Source: Kitasatospora sp. A2-31 (GTDB lineage: Bacteria > Actinomycetota > Actinomycetes > Streptomycetales > Streptomycetaceae). Taken from it: a stretch of 64,000 nt of DNA. Location: contig NZ_JAKNTA010000016.1 in the NCBI RefSeq assembly GCF_022288725.1, positions 26,353 through 90,352 of the forward strand. Direction: 5' to 3'. Position 1 is the first letter of the stretch. Every line of letters starts with the position of its first letter. Made by a program: the position numbers and the translations under genes. The notes beneath the pieces were generated by a model. The model was given only the letters and a program-made list of their open reading frames with translations, had not been told where the DNA came from and did not search any database. Shown here in pieces: positions 40,592 to 49,114 of the stretch.

Positions 40592-40936
40592 TCACTCCCC
40601 CAGATCGCCCGCACGACGGCGCTTCACCCACAGGGCCGCACCGCCCGCCGCCACGACCAGGCCGCCACCGACGGCCAGCAGGCCGGCGTCGCCACCGACC
40701 GAACCGCCGAGCACCGGACCGAACTGCGCCGCGGCCGGCTCCGGGGACACCACACCCGGATCGGGCTCCGCGACGGTCTCCGCATGGGCGACACCGCCGC
40801 CGGAGAACAGCACCCCGGCCGCCCCCAGCGCGCCGGCGGTACCCAGCGCGCCGGCCGTGCCGACCCGCCGTCCGAGCTGCTTCAGCCGAACCACCCGGAT
40901 CCGCCGAAGGCGCCGGACCGGACGAAAACTGCGCAT
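40592..40936 (-). CDS. Small exported or bitopic protein with C-terminal anchor
   Basis: 114-residue protein with a very basic N-terminus (RSFRPVRRLRRIRVVRLKQL) and a hydrophobic Ala/Gly segment ending in AHAE, which reads as a signal peptide cleaved near residue 52. About 25 Pro/Glu-rich residues follow. A second helix (LLAVGGGLVVAAGGAALWV) and KRRRAGDLGE end it, the layout of a sortase-type tail but without an LPxTG or LAxTG motif. The ATG at 40936 has GGGGAG upstream. Possibly a degenerate cell-wall protein or a small membrane protein; I do not recognise a family. Confidence 0.65.
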   Translation of the reverse strand: MRSFRPVRRLRRIRVVRLKQLGRRVGTAGALGTAGALGAAGVLFSGGGVAHAETVAEPDPGVVSPEPAAAQFGPVLGGSVGGDAGLLAVGGGLVVAAGGAALWVKRRRAGDLGE

Positions 40937-41246
40937 CGAGAACTCCCCAGGACCCGTTCGCGTACCCGGTCGACGCTATCGGATCGGCACAGGTTTCTCA
41001 CACACATTCAGGTTTGACCGCCCAAGCGTTGCACGACTGTTGTGCGACACACCGCACCACCGCGCGGCGCCCGCCGCCCCCTCGTACAGACGCCCGTCGC
41101 GGACGCCGACGGTGCGCGTGCCCGGGCGATCGCCACCCGCTGCCGCTCGCCCCCGGGCATCCGCGCGGGCAGCGCACCGATCCGGTGCCGCCGGCTCGGC
41201 GGAGCCCGCGCCCTGACGCACGGTCACCGGACCCGCCACGGCGCGA
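40937..41246. other. Intergenic gap, 310 bases
   Basis: Lies between pth and the small exported protein gene on the minus strand and should hold the latter's promoter. No ORF or RNA is recognised; the stretch 41040-41240 is GC-rich and coding-like in several frames without a credible start. Confidence 0.4.
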
Positions 41247-41828
41247 TCAGGAGTTGTACGTCCCCTGCGCCCGCTCCAGGCCCTCCGACAGCAGCGCCTC
41301 CACCGCATCGGCGGACCGGTCCACGAACCAGTCCAGCTCCTTGCGCTCGGTGCCGGAGAAGTCCTTCAGGACGAAGTCCGCCACCTCCATCCGGCCCGGC
41401 GGCCGGCCGATCCCGCAGCGCACCCGGTGGTAGTCCGGACCGAGCGACTTGGTGATGGACTTCAGACCGTTGTGGCCGTTGTCCCCGCCGCCCAGCTTCA
41501 GCCGCAGCGCCGCGTAGTCGATGTCCAGCTCGTCGTGGACCGCCACCACCGCCGAGGTCGGCACCTTGTAGAAGTCCCGCAGCGCCGTCACCGGACCGCC
41601 GGAGAGGTTCATGAACGACATCGGCTTCGCGAGCACCACCCGCTGCCCCGACAGCCGGCCCTCGGCCACCTGGGCCCGGCTCTTGTGCGCCTTGAACTTC
41701 GCGCCCATCCGCTGAGCCAGCAGGTCCACCACCATGAACCCGATGTTGTGCCGGTTCCGGGCGTACTGCTCACCCGGGTTGCCCAGGCCCACCACCAGCC
41801 AGGGGCCCTCGTACGCGTTCTCGCTCAT
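41247..41828 (-). CDS. pth: Peptidyl-tRNA hydrolase
   Basis: 193-residue enzyme that releases tRNA from prematurely dropped peptidyl-tRNA. WLVVGLGNPGEQYARNRHNIGFMVVD carries the glycine motif and the catalytic histidine (RHNIGF). KPMSFMNLSGGPV, HDELDIDYAALRLKLGGGDNGHNGLKS and VRCGIGRP complete the family signature. The ATG at 41828 has GAGGAG nine bases upstream. It follows rplY by 106 bases, across a hairpin that may attenuate read-through. Confidence 0.96.
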   Translation of the reverse strand: MSENAYEGPWLVVGLGNPGEQYARNRHNIGFMVVDLLAQRMGAKFKAHKSRAQVAEGRLSGQRVVLAKPMSFMNLSGGPVTALRDFYKVPTSAVVAVHDELDIDYAALRLKLGGGDNGHNGLKSITKSLGPDYHRVRCGIGRPPGRMEVADFVLKDFSGTERKELDWFVDRSADAVEALLSEGLERAQGTYNS

Positions 41829-41874
41829 CCCGCCGCTCCTCGTGGTCACGTTCACCGCCATCTTCCCGGACACA

Positions 41875-41916
41875 CCGCTGCCCCGGGCGCTCCAGCGGGA
41901 GCGACCGGGGCAGCGG
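41875..41916 (-). terminator. Terminator or attenuator between rplY and pth
   Basis: Outer stem CCGCTGCCCCGG/CCGGGGCAGCGG (12 bp) plus an inner GCTCC/GGAGC helix, 18 bases past the rplY stop. Confidence 0.65.
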
Positions 41917-41934
41917 TCAGGCTGTGCGAAAGGC

Positions 41935-42522
41935 TCAGGCCTCGGCGCCGGCCTCGGCCTCGGCGGCCTCCTCGACCGGAGCGGCCTGGGCGGCGATGAC
42001 CTGCAGCACGACGGCGTCGGCCTCGACGGCCAGGGTGACACCGGACGGCAGGGTGATGTCCTTGGCGTGGATCGAGGCACCGGCCTCCAGACCCTCGACC
42101 GAGACGGTGACGGCCTCGGGCAGGTGGGTGGCCTCGGCCTCGATCGGCAGGGCCTGCAGGACGTGCTCCAGCAGGTTGCCGCCCGGGGCCAGCTCGCCCT
42201 CGGTGTGGACCGGAACCTCGACGGTGACCTTCTCGCCGCGCTTCACCAGCAGCAGGTCGACGTGCTCGATGGTGCGCTTGATGGCCTCGCGCTGGACGGC
42301 CTTCGGCAGCACGTACTCGTCCTTGCCGTCGATCGGCACGACCAGCAGGGCGTTCGGGGTCTTCAGGGCCATCATCAGGTCGTGGCCGGGCAGGTTCAGG
42401 TGAACCGGCGCGTGGCCGTGGCCGTAGACGACACCGGGAACGAAACCGGCACGGCGGGCGCGACGGGCGGCACCCTTGCCGAACTCGGAACGGGTCTCAG
42501 CGGCAAGGCGGATCTCGGACAC
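41935..42522 (-). CDS. rplY: 50S ribosomal protein L25, long Ctc/TL5 form
   Basis: 195-residue ribosomal protein binding 5S rRNA. The N-terminal L25 domain starts EIRLAAETRSEFGKGAARRA and includes AGFVPGVVYGHG, VPIDGKDEYVLPKAVQREAI. The second TL5 beta domain (VEVPVHTEGELAPGG to ITLPSGVTLAVEADAVVLQVI) follows and is absent from the short E. coli form. The tail is acidic Ala/Glu. The GTG at 42522 has GAGGAG eight bases upstream. It sits in the prs-rplY-pth order typical of Gram-positive bacteria. Confidence 0.95.
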   Translation of the reverse strand: MSEIRLAAETRSEFGKGAARRARRAGFVPGVVYGHGHAPVHLNLPGHDLMMALKTPNALLVVPIDGKDEYVLPKAVQREAIKRTIEHVDLLLVKRGEKVTVEVPVHTEGELAPGGNLLEHVLQALPIEAEATHLPEAVTVSVEGLEAGASIHAKDITLPSGVTLAVEADAVVLQVIAAQAAPVEEAAEAEAGAEA

Positions 42523-42753
42523 GACTGCACTCCTCGGAAGACTGGCGCGGGGGTGCAGACAACGAGAAACCGCCGGGACCACACCCTCAGAATATTCGGG
42601 GGTCACTCGGCGGCGTACGACCTCTGCAGATGACCGGGAACCGGCATCGGCAGCGCGTCGATCACGGAGCGCGCACCCGCGAGCAGGCACACGGCATCCC
42701 TCGCCGAGCAGTTTCCCGAGTCTAACCGCACCCACCGCCTCCCGCGAAATCGA

Positions 42754-42788
42754 CGGCGGCCCCGGCCCCCCGAGGACCGGGGCCGCCG
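42754..42788 (-). terminator. Terminator after prs
   Basis: Perfect 12-bp stem CGGCGGCCCCGG/CCGGGGCCGCCG with an 11-base loop, 13 bases past the prs stop. Confidence 0.7.
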
Positions 42789-42801
42789 ACACGGGGCATC
42801 G

Positions 42802-43779
42802 TCAGTGCACGCCCTCGAACAGGCTGGTGACCGAACCCTCCTCGAACACCTCGCGGATCGCGGCCGCGATCGACGGGGCGATGGAGAGCGTGGTGATCTT
42901 GTCCAGCTGGAGCTGCGCCGGAGTCGGCAGCGTGTTGGTGAACACGAACTCGCTCACCCGCGAGTTCTTCAGGCGGTCCGCCGCCGGACCGGAGAGCACC
43001 CCGTGGGTGGCCGCCACCAGCACGTCCGCGGCACCGTTCTCGAACAGCGCGTCGGCCGCGGCACAGATCGTGCCGGCGGTGTCGATCATGTCGTCCACCA
43101 GCACACAGACCCGGCCCCGGACGTCACCGACGACCTCCGCCGACAGGATCGTGTTGGCCTGCGTCATGTCACGACGCTTGTGGATGATCGCCAGCGGGGC
43201 GTCCAGACGGTCGCACCACTGGTCCGCCACCTTCACCCGGCCCGCATCCGGCGAGACGATCGTCAGCTTCGACCGGTCCACCTTCTGGCCCACGTAGTCC
43301 GCCAGCAGCGGCAGCGCGAACAGGTGGTCCACCGGACCGTCGAAGAAACCCTGGATCTGCGCCGTGTGCAGATCCACCGCCATCAGCCGGTCCGCGCCCG
43401 CCTGGCGCAGCAGGTCGGCGACCAGACGGGCGGAGATCGGCTCCCGGCCCAGGTGCTTCTTGTCCTGACGGGCGTACCCGTAGAACGGCAGGATCGCGGT
43501 GATGCTCTTCGCGGAAGCCCGCTTCAGAGCATCGATCATGATCAGCTGCTCCATGATCCACTGGTTGATGGGAGCCGTGTGGCTCTGCATCACGAAGCAG
43601 TCCGCGCCACGCGCCGACTCCAGGAAGCGGACGTAGATCTCCCCGTTGGCGAAGTCCAGGGCCTTGGTGGGAACCGGCTCGGTCCCCAGCGCCACAGCCA
43701 CCTCCCTCGCCAGCTCCGGGTGGGCACGGCCGGAGAAGAGCTTCAGCTTCTTCTCACCCGACGTCGTGATCCCGCTCAC
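42802..43779 (-). CDS. prs: Ribose-phosphate pyrophosphokinase
   Basis: 325-residue enzyme making PRPP from ribose 5-phosphate and ATP for nucleotide, His and Trp synthesis. LKLFSGRAHPELAREVA opens the protein. MEQLIMIDALKRASAKSITAILPFYGYARQDKK forms the ATP-binding and flexible region, here in the residue order of class I enzymes. The PRPP loop is VCVLVDDMIDTAGT. The GTG at 43779 follows GAGGAG. glmU lies 202 bases upstream on the same strand, the usual glmU-prs pair. Confidence 0.97.
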   Translation of the reverse strand: MSGITTSGEKKLKLFSGRAHPELAREVAVALGTEPVPTKALDFANGEIYVRFLESARGADCFVMQSHTAPINQWIMEQLIMIDALKRASAKSITAILPFYGYARQDKKHLGREPISARLVADLLRQAGADRLMAVDLHTAQIQGFFDGPVDHLFALPLLADYVGQKVDRSKLTIVSPDAGRVKVADQWCDRLDAPLAIIHKRRDMTQANTILSAEVVGDVRGRVCVLVDDMIDTAGTICAAADALFENGAADVLVAATHGVLSGPAADRLKNSRVSEFVFTNTLPTPAQLQLDKITTLSIAPSIAAAIREVFEEGSVTSLFEGVH

Positions 43780-43981
43780 TGCACCGTCTCCTCGCGTTGC
43801 TGACGCTGAACCCGTCCGCACCGCAGACAGGCACGAGCCCGCTGGCGATAGGGGTCGGGGGAATGTCGGTACGCCTGGACACGGGCGGTTAGCCCAATGG
43901 CGCACGTATGTCCCCAAGGTTACGCGCCCGCGCAGAAACCGTCCGCCCCGGTACCGCCCCTCGGACTCCCGCCCCACCCCA

Positions 43982-45439
43982 TCAGGCCTCCCCGGCCACC
44001 TCCGCCGCAGCAGCCGCAGCCTGCGCCGACGCCGTACCCGGCCGCTTGCGCTCCACCCAACCCGCGATGTTGCGCTGCTGCGCCCGGGCCACGCCCAGCG
44101 CGCCCGGCGCGACATCCGAGGTGATCACCGAACCGGCCGCCGTGTAAGCACCGTCACCCACCGTCACCGGCGCGATGAACATGTTGTCCGAACCCGTACG
44201 GCAGTGGGCCCCGATCACCGTCCGATGCTTGTTCACGCCGTCGTAGTTCACCGTCACCGAGGCCGCACCGATGTTGGTGCCCTCGCCGATCGTGGCGTCA
44301 CCGATGTAGGACAGGTGCGGCACCTTGGCGCCCTCGCCCAGCTCCGAGTTCTTCACCTCCACGTACGTGCCGACCTTCGCCTTGCGCGCCAGCTTCGCCC
44401 CCGGCCGCAGGTACGCGTACGGGCCCGCCGTGGCGAGCTCACCCACCTCGGCACGGTCCGCCGTGGTGTTGCTCACACGCGCCCCCGCACCCACCCGGGT
44501 GTCCGTCAGGGTCGAGTTCGGACCCACCTCGCACCCCTCCCCCAGATGGGTCAGCCCCTGCAACTGGGTGTTCGGCAGCACGACCGCGTCCGGCTCGTAC
44601 GAGACCTGCACGTCGAACCAGGTGGTCGCCGGATCCACCACGGTGACCCCCGCCCGCATCGCCCGCTCCAACAGCCGGTCGTTCAGCAACCGCCGCGCCT
44701 GCGCGAGCTGCACCCGGTCGTTGATCCCCAGGATGTCCCGGTAATCCGCCGCCACCACCGCACCCACCCGGTGACCGGCCGTCCGCAGGATCTCCAGCGT
44801 GTCGGTGAGGTACTCCTCACCCTGCACGTTGTCCGTCGTCACCCGGGCCAACGCCTCGGCCAACAGCTTCGCGTCGAACGCGAAGACCCCCGAATTGATC
44901 TCCGCGATCTCCCGCTGCGCATCCGAGGCGTCCTTCTCCTCGACGATCGCCGACACCGCACCGTCCACGCCGTCCCGCAGGATCCGGCCGTAACCGAACG
45001 GGTCCGGCACCACCGCGGTCAGCACGGTCACACCGTTGCCCTGCCCCACGTGCGCCCCGGCCAGCGCGGCCAGCGTCGCCCCGGTCAGCAGCGGCGCGTC
45101 CCCGGTCGTGACGATCACCGTGCCGTCCAGCTCCACACCGTCGGCGGCCAGCGCCTCCAGCGCCGTCCGCACCGCGTGCCCGGTGCCCTTCTGCTCCTCC
45201 TGCACCACCGCGCGGGCACTCGGGTAGTGCGCCGCCAGGTGCGCCTCCACCTTCTCCCGCATGTGGCCGACGACCACGACCAGCTGCTCCGGCGTCAGTT
45301 CCTCGGCCGCGGCCACCGCGTGCCCCACCAGGGAACGCCCGCACACCTCGTGCAGCACCTTGGGCAGGCTGTTCGACTTCATCCTGGTCCCGCCACCGGC
45401 GGCAAGCACGACAACGGCAGCAGGCGAATTGGCACTCAC
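43982..45439 (-). CDS. glmU: Bifunctional GlmU: glucosamine-1-P acetyltransferase / GlcNAc-1-P uridyltransferase
   Basis: 485-residue enzyme catalysing the last two steps to UDP-GlcNAc, the precursor of peptidoglycan and of the nucleotide sugars whose enzymes are scattered through this window. The pyrophosphorylase motif LAAGGGTRMKS is at residues 12-22 and the metal/UTP region is GTGHAV and TTGDAPLL. From about 260 the left-handed beta-helix carries YLRPGAKL, KNSELGEGAKVPHLSYIGDA and VNYDGVNKHRTVIGA, the acetyltransferase active site. The C-terminus ends in an Ala-rich tail. The GTG at 45439 is preceded by AGGAG. tRNA-Gln lies upstream. Confidence 0.96.
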   Translation of the reverse strand: MSANSPAAVVVLAAGGGTRMKSNSLPKVLHEVCGRSLVGHAVAAAEELTPEQLVVVVGHMREKVEAHLAAHYPSARAVVQEEQKGTGHAVRTALEALAADGVELDGTVIVTTGDAPLLTGATLAALAGAHVGQGNGVTVLTAVVPDPFGYGRILRDGVDGAVSAIVEEKDASDAQREIAEINSGVFAFDAKLLAEALARVTTDNVQGEEYLTDTLEILRTAGHRVGAVVAADYRDILGINDRVQLAQARRLLNDRLLERAMRAGVTVVDPATTWFDVQVSYEPDAVVLPNTQLQGLTHLGEGCEVGPNSTLTDTRVGAGARVSNTTADRAEVGELATAGPYAYLRPGAKLARKAKVGTYVEVKNSELGEGAKVPHLSYIGDATIGEGTNIGAASVTVNYDGVNKHRTVIGAHCRTGSDNMFIAPVTVGDGAYTAAGSVITSDVAPGALGVARAQQRNIAGWVERKRPGTASAQAAAAAAEVAGEA

Positions 45440-45551
45440 GGGGGGAGGCTCCTCAGTCGGTTCACAGGGAGGGAAAGCAGCCGGGGAGCGGATCCGCACG
45501 TCTACGCCCTGGCGGCTTCGAGGATAGTGCGGCCCGATCGGGCAAAACGCC

Positions 45552-45584
45552 AGCCCCCGGCCCCTCACACGCGGGCCGGGGGCT
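45552..45584 (-). terminator. Terminator of tRNA-Gln
   Basis: Perfect 12-bp stem AGCCCCCGGCCC with its complement and a nine-base loop, 11 bases past the tRNA 3' end and ahead of glmU. Confidence 0.75.
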
Positions 45585-45594
45585 ACTCACAATG

Positions 45595-45665
45595 CTCCCG
45601 GAGGAGGATTCGAACCCCCATAAGCTGGACCAAAACCAGCTGTCCTGCCCTTAGACGATCCGGGA
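45595..45665 (-). tRNA. tRNA-Gln (anticodon UUG)
   Basis: 71-nt cloverleaf on the minus strand: acceptor TCCCGGA/TCCGGGA, D arm, and anticodon stem GCTGG/CCAGC around TTTTGGT giving UUG. The T arm has GGTTCGAAT, and the discriminator is G. CCA is not encoded. Confidence 0.93.
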
Positions 45666-45710
45666 CCGGCGCCTGTCAGCCCCTTCGCGAGGGCACGCGC
45701 TGGGGCAAGA

Positions 45711-46412
45711 CTACGGGGAATACCGCTTCGCATCTACCACCATTGCCGACCACCACCCTTCGATCCGGCGATAGAGATCGGCGCTGCCGAGCACGGTGAC
45801 GCGCAGGCAGCCACGATGCGTCTCGCCGGTGTTCTTCCGGTTGGTCTTCGGGTTGTGCCGTTTCACCGAGGGGGCGTTGAACGAGTCGGGCCCGGCCCCC
45901 ACCACGTCCGCCCAGAACAGCTCGGCTGCTTCGATGTCGGCGGTCTCGTGGATGCTCACGGCGTAGCGCCGTCGGCTCCGCTCGACCCCGACGAGGTCGA
46001 GCCACCTCTCGAATACGCGGATGACCATCGGGTCACTGTTGACGAACACCACCCGCGGATCCGGCTTGGCCTTCGCACCCTCGGCCCAGTAGAGCGCGAC
46101 GCCGATCAGGAGCAGATCCCGCGCCGACACCTCACCGATCTGGGCTGCCGCCTCCTCCCGAATGGCGCGATGCCGCTCGGCTCGCGTCGCCATCACCGCA
46201 TCCCGACGGCCGCGGGACGTGCGCACGGCCGCCCGAACCGGCGCCGGCAGGTCCCGGACCCACAGGGATATCGAGCTCTTCGAGACCCCCAGCTCCGCCT
46301 GGATCTCGTCGTACGTCCGGCCCTGGGCCCGGAGGCGGCGGGCGGCTTCGCGCTGTTCGGTCTTGGCTCGCATGCGGTGATTCTGTGTGCGGGTCGTCCC
46401 GACACGGGGCAC
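45711..46412 (-). CDS. HTH protein with LAGLIDADG-like C-terminal domain
   Basis: 233-residue protein. Residues about 20-55 form a resolvase-like helix-turn-helix (REAARRLRAQGRTYDEIQAE then LGVSKSSISLWVRDLP). After a basic linker, residues about 95-150 (LLLIGVALYWAEGAKAKPD, VVFVNSDPMVIRVFERWLDL) resemble the LAGLIDADG homing-endonuclease fold seen in actinobacterial domesticated proteins. The acidic residue is in WAEGAK. The GTG at 46412 (MPRVGTTRTQNHRMRAK) is preferred to ATG 46373 because GAAGGG lies upstream and that N-terminus looks conserved. Likely a DNA-binding regulator or former mobile nuclease; cleavage activity is unproven. It lies next to tRNA-Gln. Confidence 0.7.
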   Translation of the reverse strand: MPRVGTTRTQNHRMRAKTEQREAARRLRAQGRTYDEIQAELGVSKSSISLWVRDLPAPVRAAVRTSRGRRDAVMATRAERHRAIREEAAAQIGEVSARDLLLIGVALYWAEGAKAKPDPRVVFVNSDPMVIRVFERWLDLVGVERSRRRYAVSIHETADIEAAELFWADVVGAGPDSFNAPSVKRHNPKTNRKNTGETHRGCLRVTVLGSADLYRRIEGWWSAMVVDAKRYSP

Positions 46413-46490
46413 ATCCGCCCTTCATCCATCCGGTCGGGTGAATTCACTCAAGCGCCGGGCGGCGGCGTATTCCCCTGCCAGCCGGGCAGA

Positions 46491-46524
46491 ACCTACGATG
46501 CCGTAGGTTACGCTCACGTAACCT
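46491..46524. promoter_or_regulatory. Twin overlapping operators upstream of the desaturase
   Basis: ACCTACG-N4-CGTAGGT (46491-46508) overlaps AGGTTACG-N4-CGTAACCT (46505-46524). Both are perfect inverted repeats with the same TACG-N4-CGTA core, spaced 15 bp centre to centre. They are likely sites for the TetR protein encoded downstream and lie 26 bases before the desaturase start. Confidence 0.65.
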
Positions 46525-46549
46525 CTCCCCCCTCCCCCAAGGGACGCTC

Positions 46550-47518
46550 ATGACCATCCAGGCCGACGAGGCGCGCACCACCGCGCTCCCCATCGATCCC
46601 GCCCCGACCCTGCTCTCCGCCACCCGTGGCGGGGAGAAGCAGGGGCTCGCCGAGCGGATCACGCTCGCGCTGTTCATCGCCGTACCGTTCGTCGCCCTGG
46701 TCGCCGCCGTGCCGGTGGCCTGGGGATGGGGCCTCGGGTGGACGGACCTCGCGATCGCCACCGGCATGTACTTCCTCACCTGCCACGGCATCACCGTCGG
46801 CTACCACCGCTACTTCACCCACGGCGCGTTCAAGGCCAAGCGCCCGCTGCGGCTGGCGCTCGCGGTGGCCGGCTCGCTCGCCATCGAGGGCCCGCTGGTG
46901 CGCTGGGTGGCCGACCACCGCAAGCACCACCGGTTCAGCGACAAGGACGGCGACCCGCACTCGCCGTGGCGCTACGGCGAGACCGTCCCGGCGCTGCTCA
47001 AGGGCCTCTGGTGGGCGCACATGGGCTGGCTCTTCGACGAGGAGCAGACCCCGCAGCTCAAGTACGCGCCGGACCTGGTGCGCGACCCGGCCATAAGGAT
47101 GATCTCCCGGCTGTTCTGGCTCTGGACGCTGATCTCGATGATGCTGCCGCCGCTGGTGGGCGGGCTGGTGACGATGTCCTGGCAGGGTGCGCTCTCGGCG
47201 TTCTTCTGGGGCTCGCTGGTCCGGGTGGCGCTGCTGCACCACGTGACGTGGTCGATCAACTCGATCTGCCACGCGGTGGGCGCGCACCCGTTCCGCTCCC
47301 GGGACCGTTCGGGCAACGTCTGGTGGCTGGCCCTGCTCTCCTGCGGCGAGTCCTGGCACAACCTGCACCACGCCGACCCGACCTCGGCCCGGCACGGTGT
47401 GCTGCGCGGGCAGATCGACTCCTCGGCCCGGCTGATCCGCTGGTTCGAGCTGGCCGGCTGGGCGCGGGACGTCCGCTGGCCGGACGCGCAGCGGATCGCC
47501 GCCCGCCGCGCCGCATGA
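46550..47518 (+). CDS. Acyl-CoA/acyl-lipid delta-9 desaturase
   Basis: 322-residue integral-membrane di-iron desaturase that introduces double bonds into fatty acyl chains. The three histidine boxes are HRYFTH (86-91), HRKHH (123-127) and HNLHH (270-274). Hydrophobic pairs near 38-62 and 190-225 give the four-helix membrane topology. The C-terminal region (RLIRWFELAGWARDVRWP) is family-typical. The ATG at 46550 follows AAGGGACG. The stop overlaps the TetR gene's candidate ATG by four bases, and the twin operators upstream suggest feedback control of membrane fluidity. Confidence 0.93.
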   Translation: MTIQADEARTTALPIDPAPTLLSATRGGEKQGLAERITLALFIAVPFVALVAAVPVAWGWGLGWTDLAIATGMYFLTCHGITVGYHRYFTHGAFKAKRPLRLALAVAGSLAIEGPLVRWVADHRKHHRFSDKDGDPHSPWRYGETVPALLKGLWWAHMGWLFDEEQTPQLKYAPDLVRDPAIRMISRLFWLWTLISMMLPPLVGGLVTMSWQGALSAFFWGSLVRVALLHHVTWSINSICHAVGAHPFRSRDRSGNVWWLALLSCGESWHNLHHADPTSARHGVLRGQIDSSARLIRWFELAGWARDVRWPDAQRIAARRAA

Positions 47519-48294
47519 GGGCGCGCCTGCAGCATGATGTAGGGGTGAACGGGAGCAGCGCAGAGAGCACAGGCGGCCACGAGAGCACGCGGACGGACGC
47601 GGCGCCCGGTGCGGCGCCGGACCGTCCGCGTGCCGGTACGGCGGCCGGTGAGGCTGCGCCGGGGGGTCGCCGGCGGGGCAGCCGGGTGCGGATGACCGGC
47701 AAGCAGCGTCGGGAGCAGCTGCTGGAGATCGGTCGGACGGTGTTCGCGGAGCGCGGTTACGACGGTACGTCGGTGGAGGAGATCGCGGAGCGGGCGGGTG
47801 TGTCGAAGCCGGTGGTGTACGAGCACTTCGGGGGGAAGGAGGGGTTGTACGCGGTGGTGGTGGACCGCGAGATGCAGCTGTTGCTGGACATGGTGACGGG
47901 GGCGCTGACCGGGGGCCATTCGCGGGAGCTGCTGGAGCAGGCGGCGTTCGCGTTGATGGATTACATCGACACGTCGACGGACGGTTTCCGGATCCTGGTG
48001 CGGGATTCGCCGGTGGCGCAGTCGACGGGCACGTTCGCGTCGTTGATCAGTGACATCGCGACGCAGGTGGAGGACATCCTGGGGTTGGAGTTCAAGGCGC
48101 GGGGGTTCGATGCGCGGTTGGCTCCGATGTACTCGCAGATGTTGGTGGGGATGGTGGCGCTGACCGGTCAGTGGTGGCTGGAGGTGCGCAGGCCGGAGAA
48201 GGCGGAGGTGGCCGCGCATCTGGTGAATCTGGCGTGGCACGGTCTGGAGGGGATGGAGCGGCATCCCAAGCTGGTGGGCGAGCGGAAGTCGTAG
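47515..48294 (+). CDS. TetR-family regulator coupled to the desaturase
   Basis: 259-residue regulator when started at the ATG overlapping the desaturase stop (ATGA). GTG 47545 and ATG 47693 are alternatives, since the first 55 residues are low-complexity Gly/Arg/Ala and no start has a strong ribosome-binding site. The TetR DNA-binding domain is RREQLLEIGRTVFAERGYDG, TSVEEIAERAGVSKPVVYEH, FGGKEGLYAVVV. The ligand domain (DYIDTSTDGFRILVRDSP, GTFASLISDIATQ) is the type found in desaturase-linked regulators. Probably senses acyl-CoAs and represses its own operon at the twin operators. Confidence 0.88.
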   Translation: MRARLQHDVGVNGSSAESTGGHESTRTDAAPGAAPDRPRAGTAAGEAAPGGRRRGSRVRMTGKQRREQLLEIGRTVFAERGYDGTSVEEIAERAGVSKPVVYEHFGGKEGLYAVVVDREMQLLLDMVTGALTGGHSRELLEQAAFALMDYIDTSTDGFRILVRDSPVAQSTGTFASLISDIATQVEDILGLEFKARGFDARLAPMYSQMLVGMVALTGQWWLEVRRPEKAEVAAHLVNLAWHGLEGMERHPKLVGERKS

Positions 48295-48307
48295 TGCTTG
48301 CGGGGGG

Positions 48308-49099
48308 TTATCCGCGTTTGACGCCGACGGCGAAGATGCGGCGGAACGGGAAGACGGTGCCGTGGGGTCCGGCGGGGTAGGCGTCGCGGAGCAGGGCGGC
48401 GTACTCGGTGAGGAAGGCGTTGCGGTCGGCGGGGTCGGTGAGGCGGGTGAGGACGGGGCGCAGTGCGGTGCCCTTGACCCATTCGAGGACCGGGTCGGGG
48501 CCGGTGAGCAGGGTGCTGTAGGTGGTTTCCCAGACGTCGGGGGTGCAGTCGGCGTCGGTGAGCGCCCGGAGGTAGTCGGTGGGGTGGTGGACGCCGGCGG
48601 GGGTGGTGTCGGCGAGGGTGTCGTGCCAGCGGGGGCTGTGGCGCAGTTCGGTGAGGGCGGTGTGGCTGGGTGAGTCGAAGTTGCCGGGGACCTGGAGGGC
48701 GATGACGCCGCCGGGTGGGAGGGTGGCGGCCCAGCGGGGTAGCAGGTCGAGGTGGCCGGGGATCCATTGCAGGGTGGCGTTGGAGGCGATCAGGTCGGGG
48801 TGGGTGTCGGCGGGGTCGTAGTGGGTCGCGTCGGCGAGTTGGTAGTGGGCGGTGGGTTCGCCGGTCGTGCGGGCGGTGGTGAGCATGTCGGCGGAGTTGT
48901 CGATGCCGGTGAGGCGGGCGTGGGGCCAGCGTCGGCGGAGGAGGGCGGTGGAGTTGCCGGGTCCGCAGCCGATGTCGAGGACGGTGGGGGCGGGTTCGTG
49001 GGGGAGGGTGGGGACGCGGGTGAGGAGGTCGTGGAGGGGGCGGGTGCGTTCGTCGGCGTAGCGGAGGTACTGGTGGGGGTCCCAGACGGGGGGGTTCAT
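48308..49099 (-). CDS. tam: Trans-aconitate 2-methyltransferase
   Basis: 263-residue SAM-dependent methyltransferase esterifying trans-aconitate, an inhibitor of aconitase formed from cis-aconitate. WDPHQYLRYADERTRPLHDLL opens it exactly as in Tam. SAM motif I is VLDIGCGPGNSTALL, and SNATLQWIPGH and ALQVPGNFDSPSH follow. It ends PFRRIFAVGVKRG. The ATG at 49099 has GAGGTGG upstream. It is divergent from a MarR gene, the tam/tamR layout of streptomycetes, and convergent with the TetR gene only 13 bases away. Codon use is more T/GTG-rich than neighbours, an oddity shared with the TetR 3' part. Confidence 0.93.
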   Translation of the reverse strand: MNPPVWDPHQYLRYADERTRPLHDLLTRVPTLPHEPAPTVLDIGCGPGNSTALLRRRWPHARLTGIDNSADMLTTARTTGEPTAHYQLADATHYDPADTHPDLIASNATLQWIPGHLDLLPRWAATLPPGGVIALQVPGNFDSPSHTALTELRHSPRWHDTLADTTPAGVHHPTDYLRALTDADCTPDVWETTYSTLLTGPDPVLEWVKGTALRPVLTRLTDPADRNAFLTEYAALLRDAYPAGPHGTVFPFRRIFAVGVKRG

Positions 49100-49114
49100 G
49101 GTCCACCTCGCATG

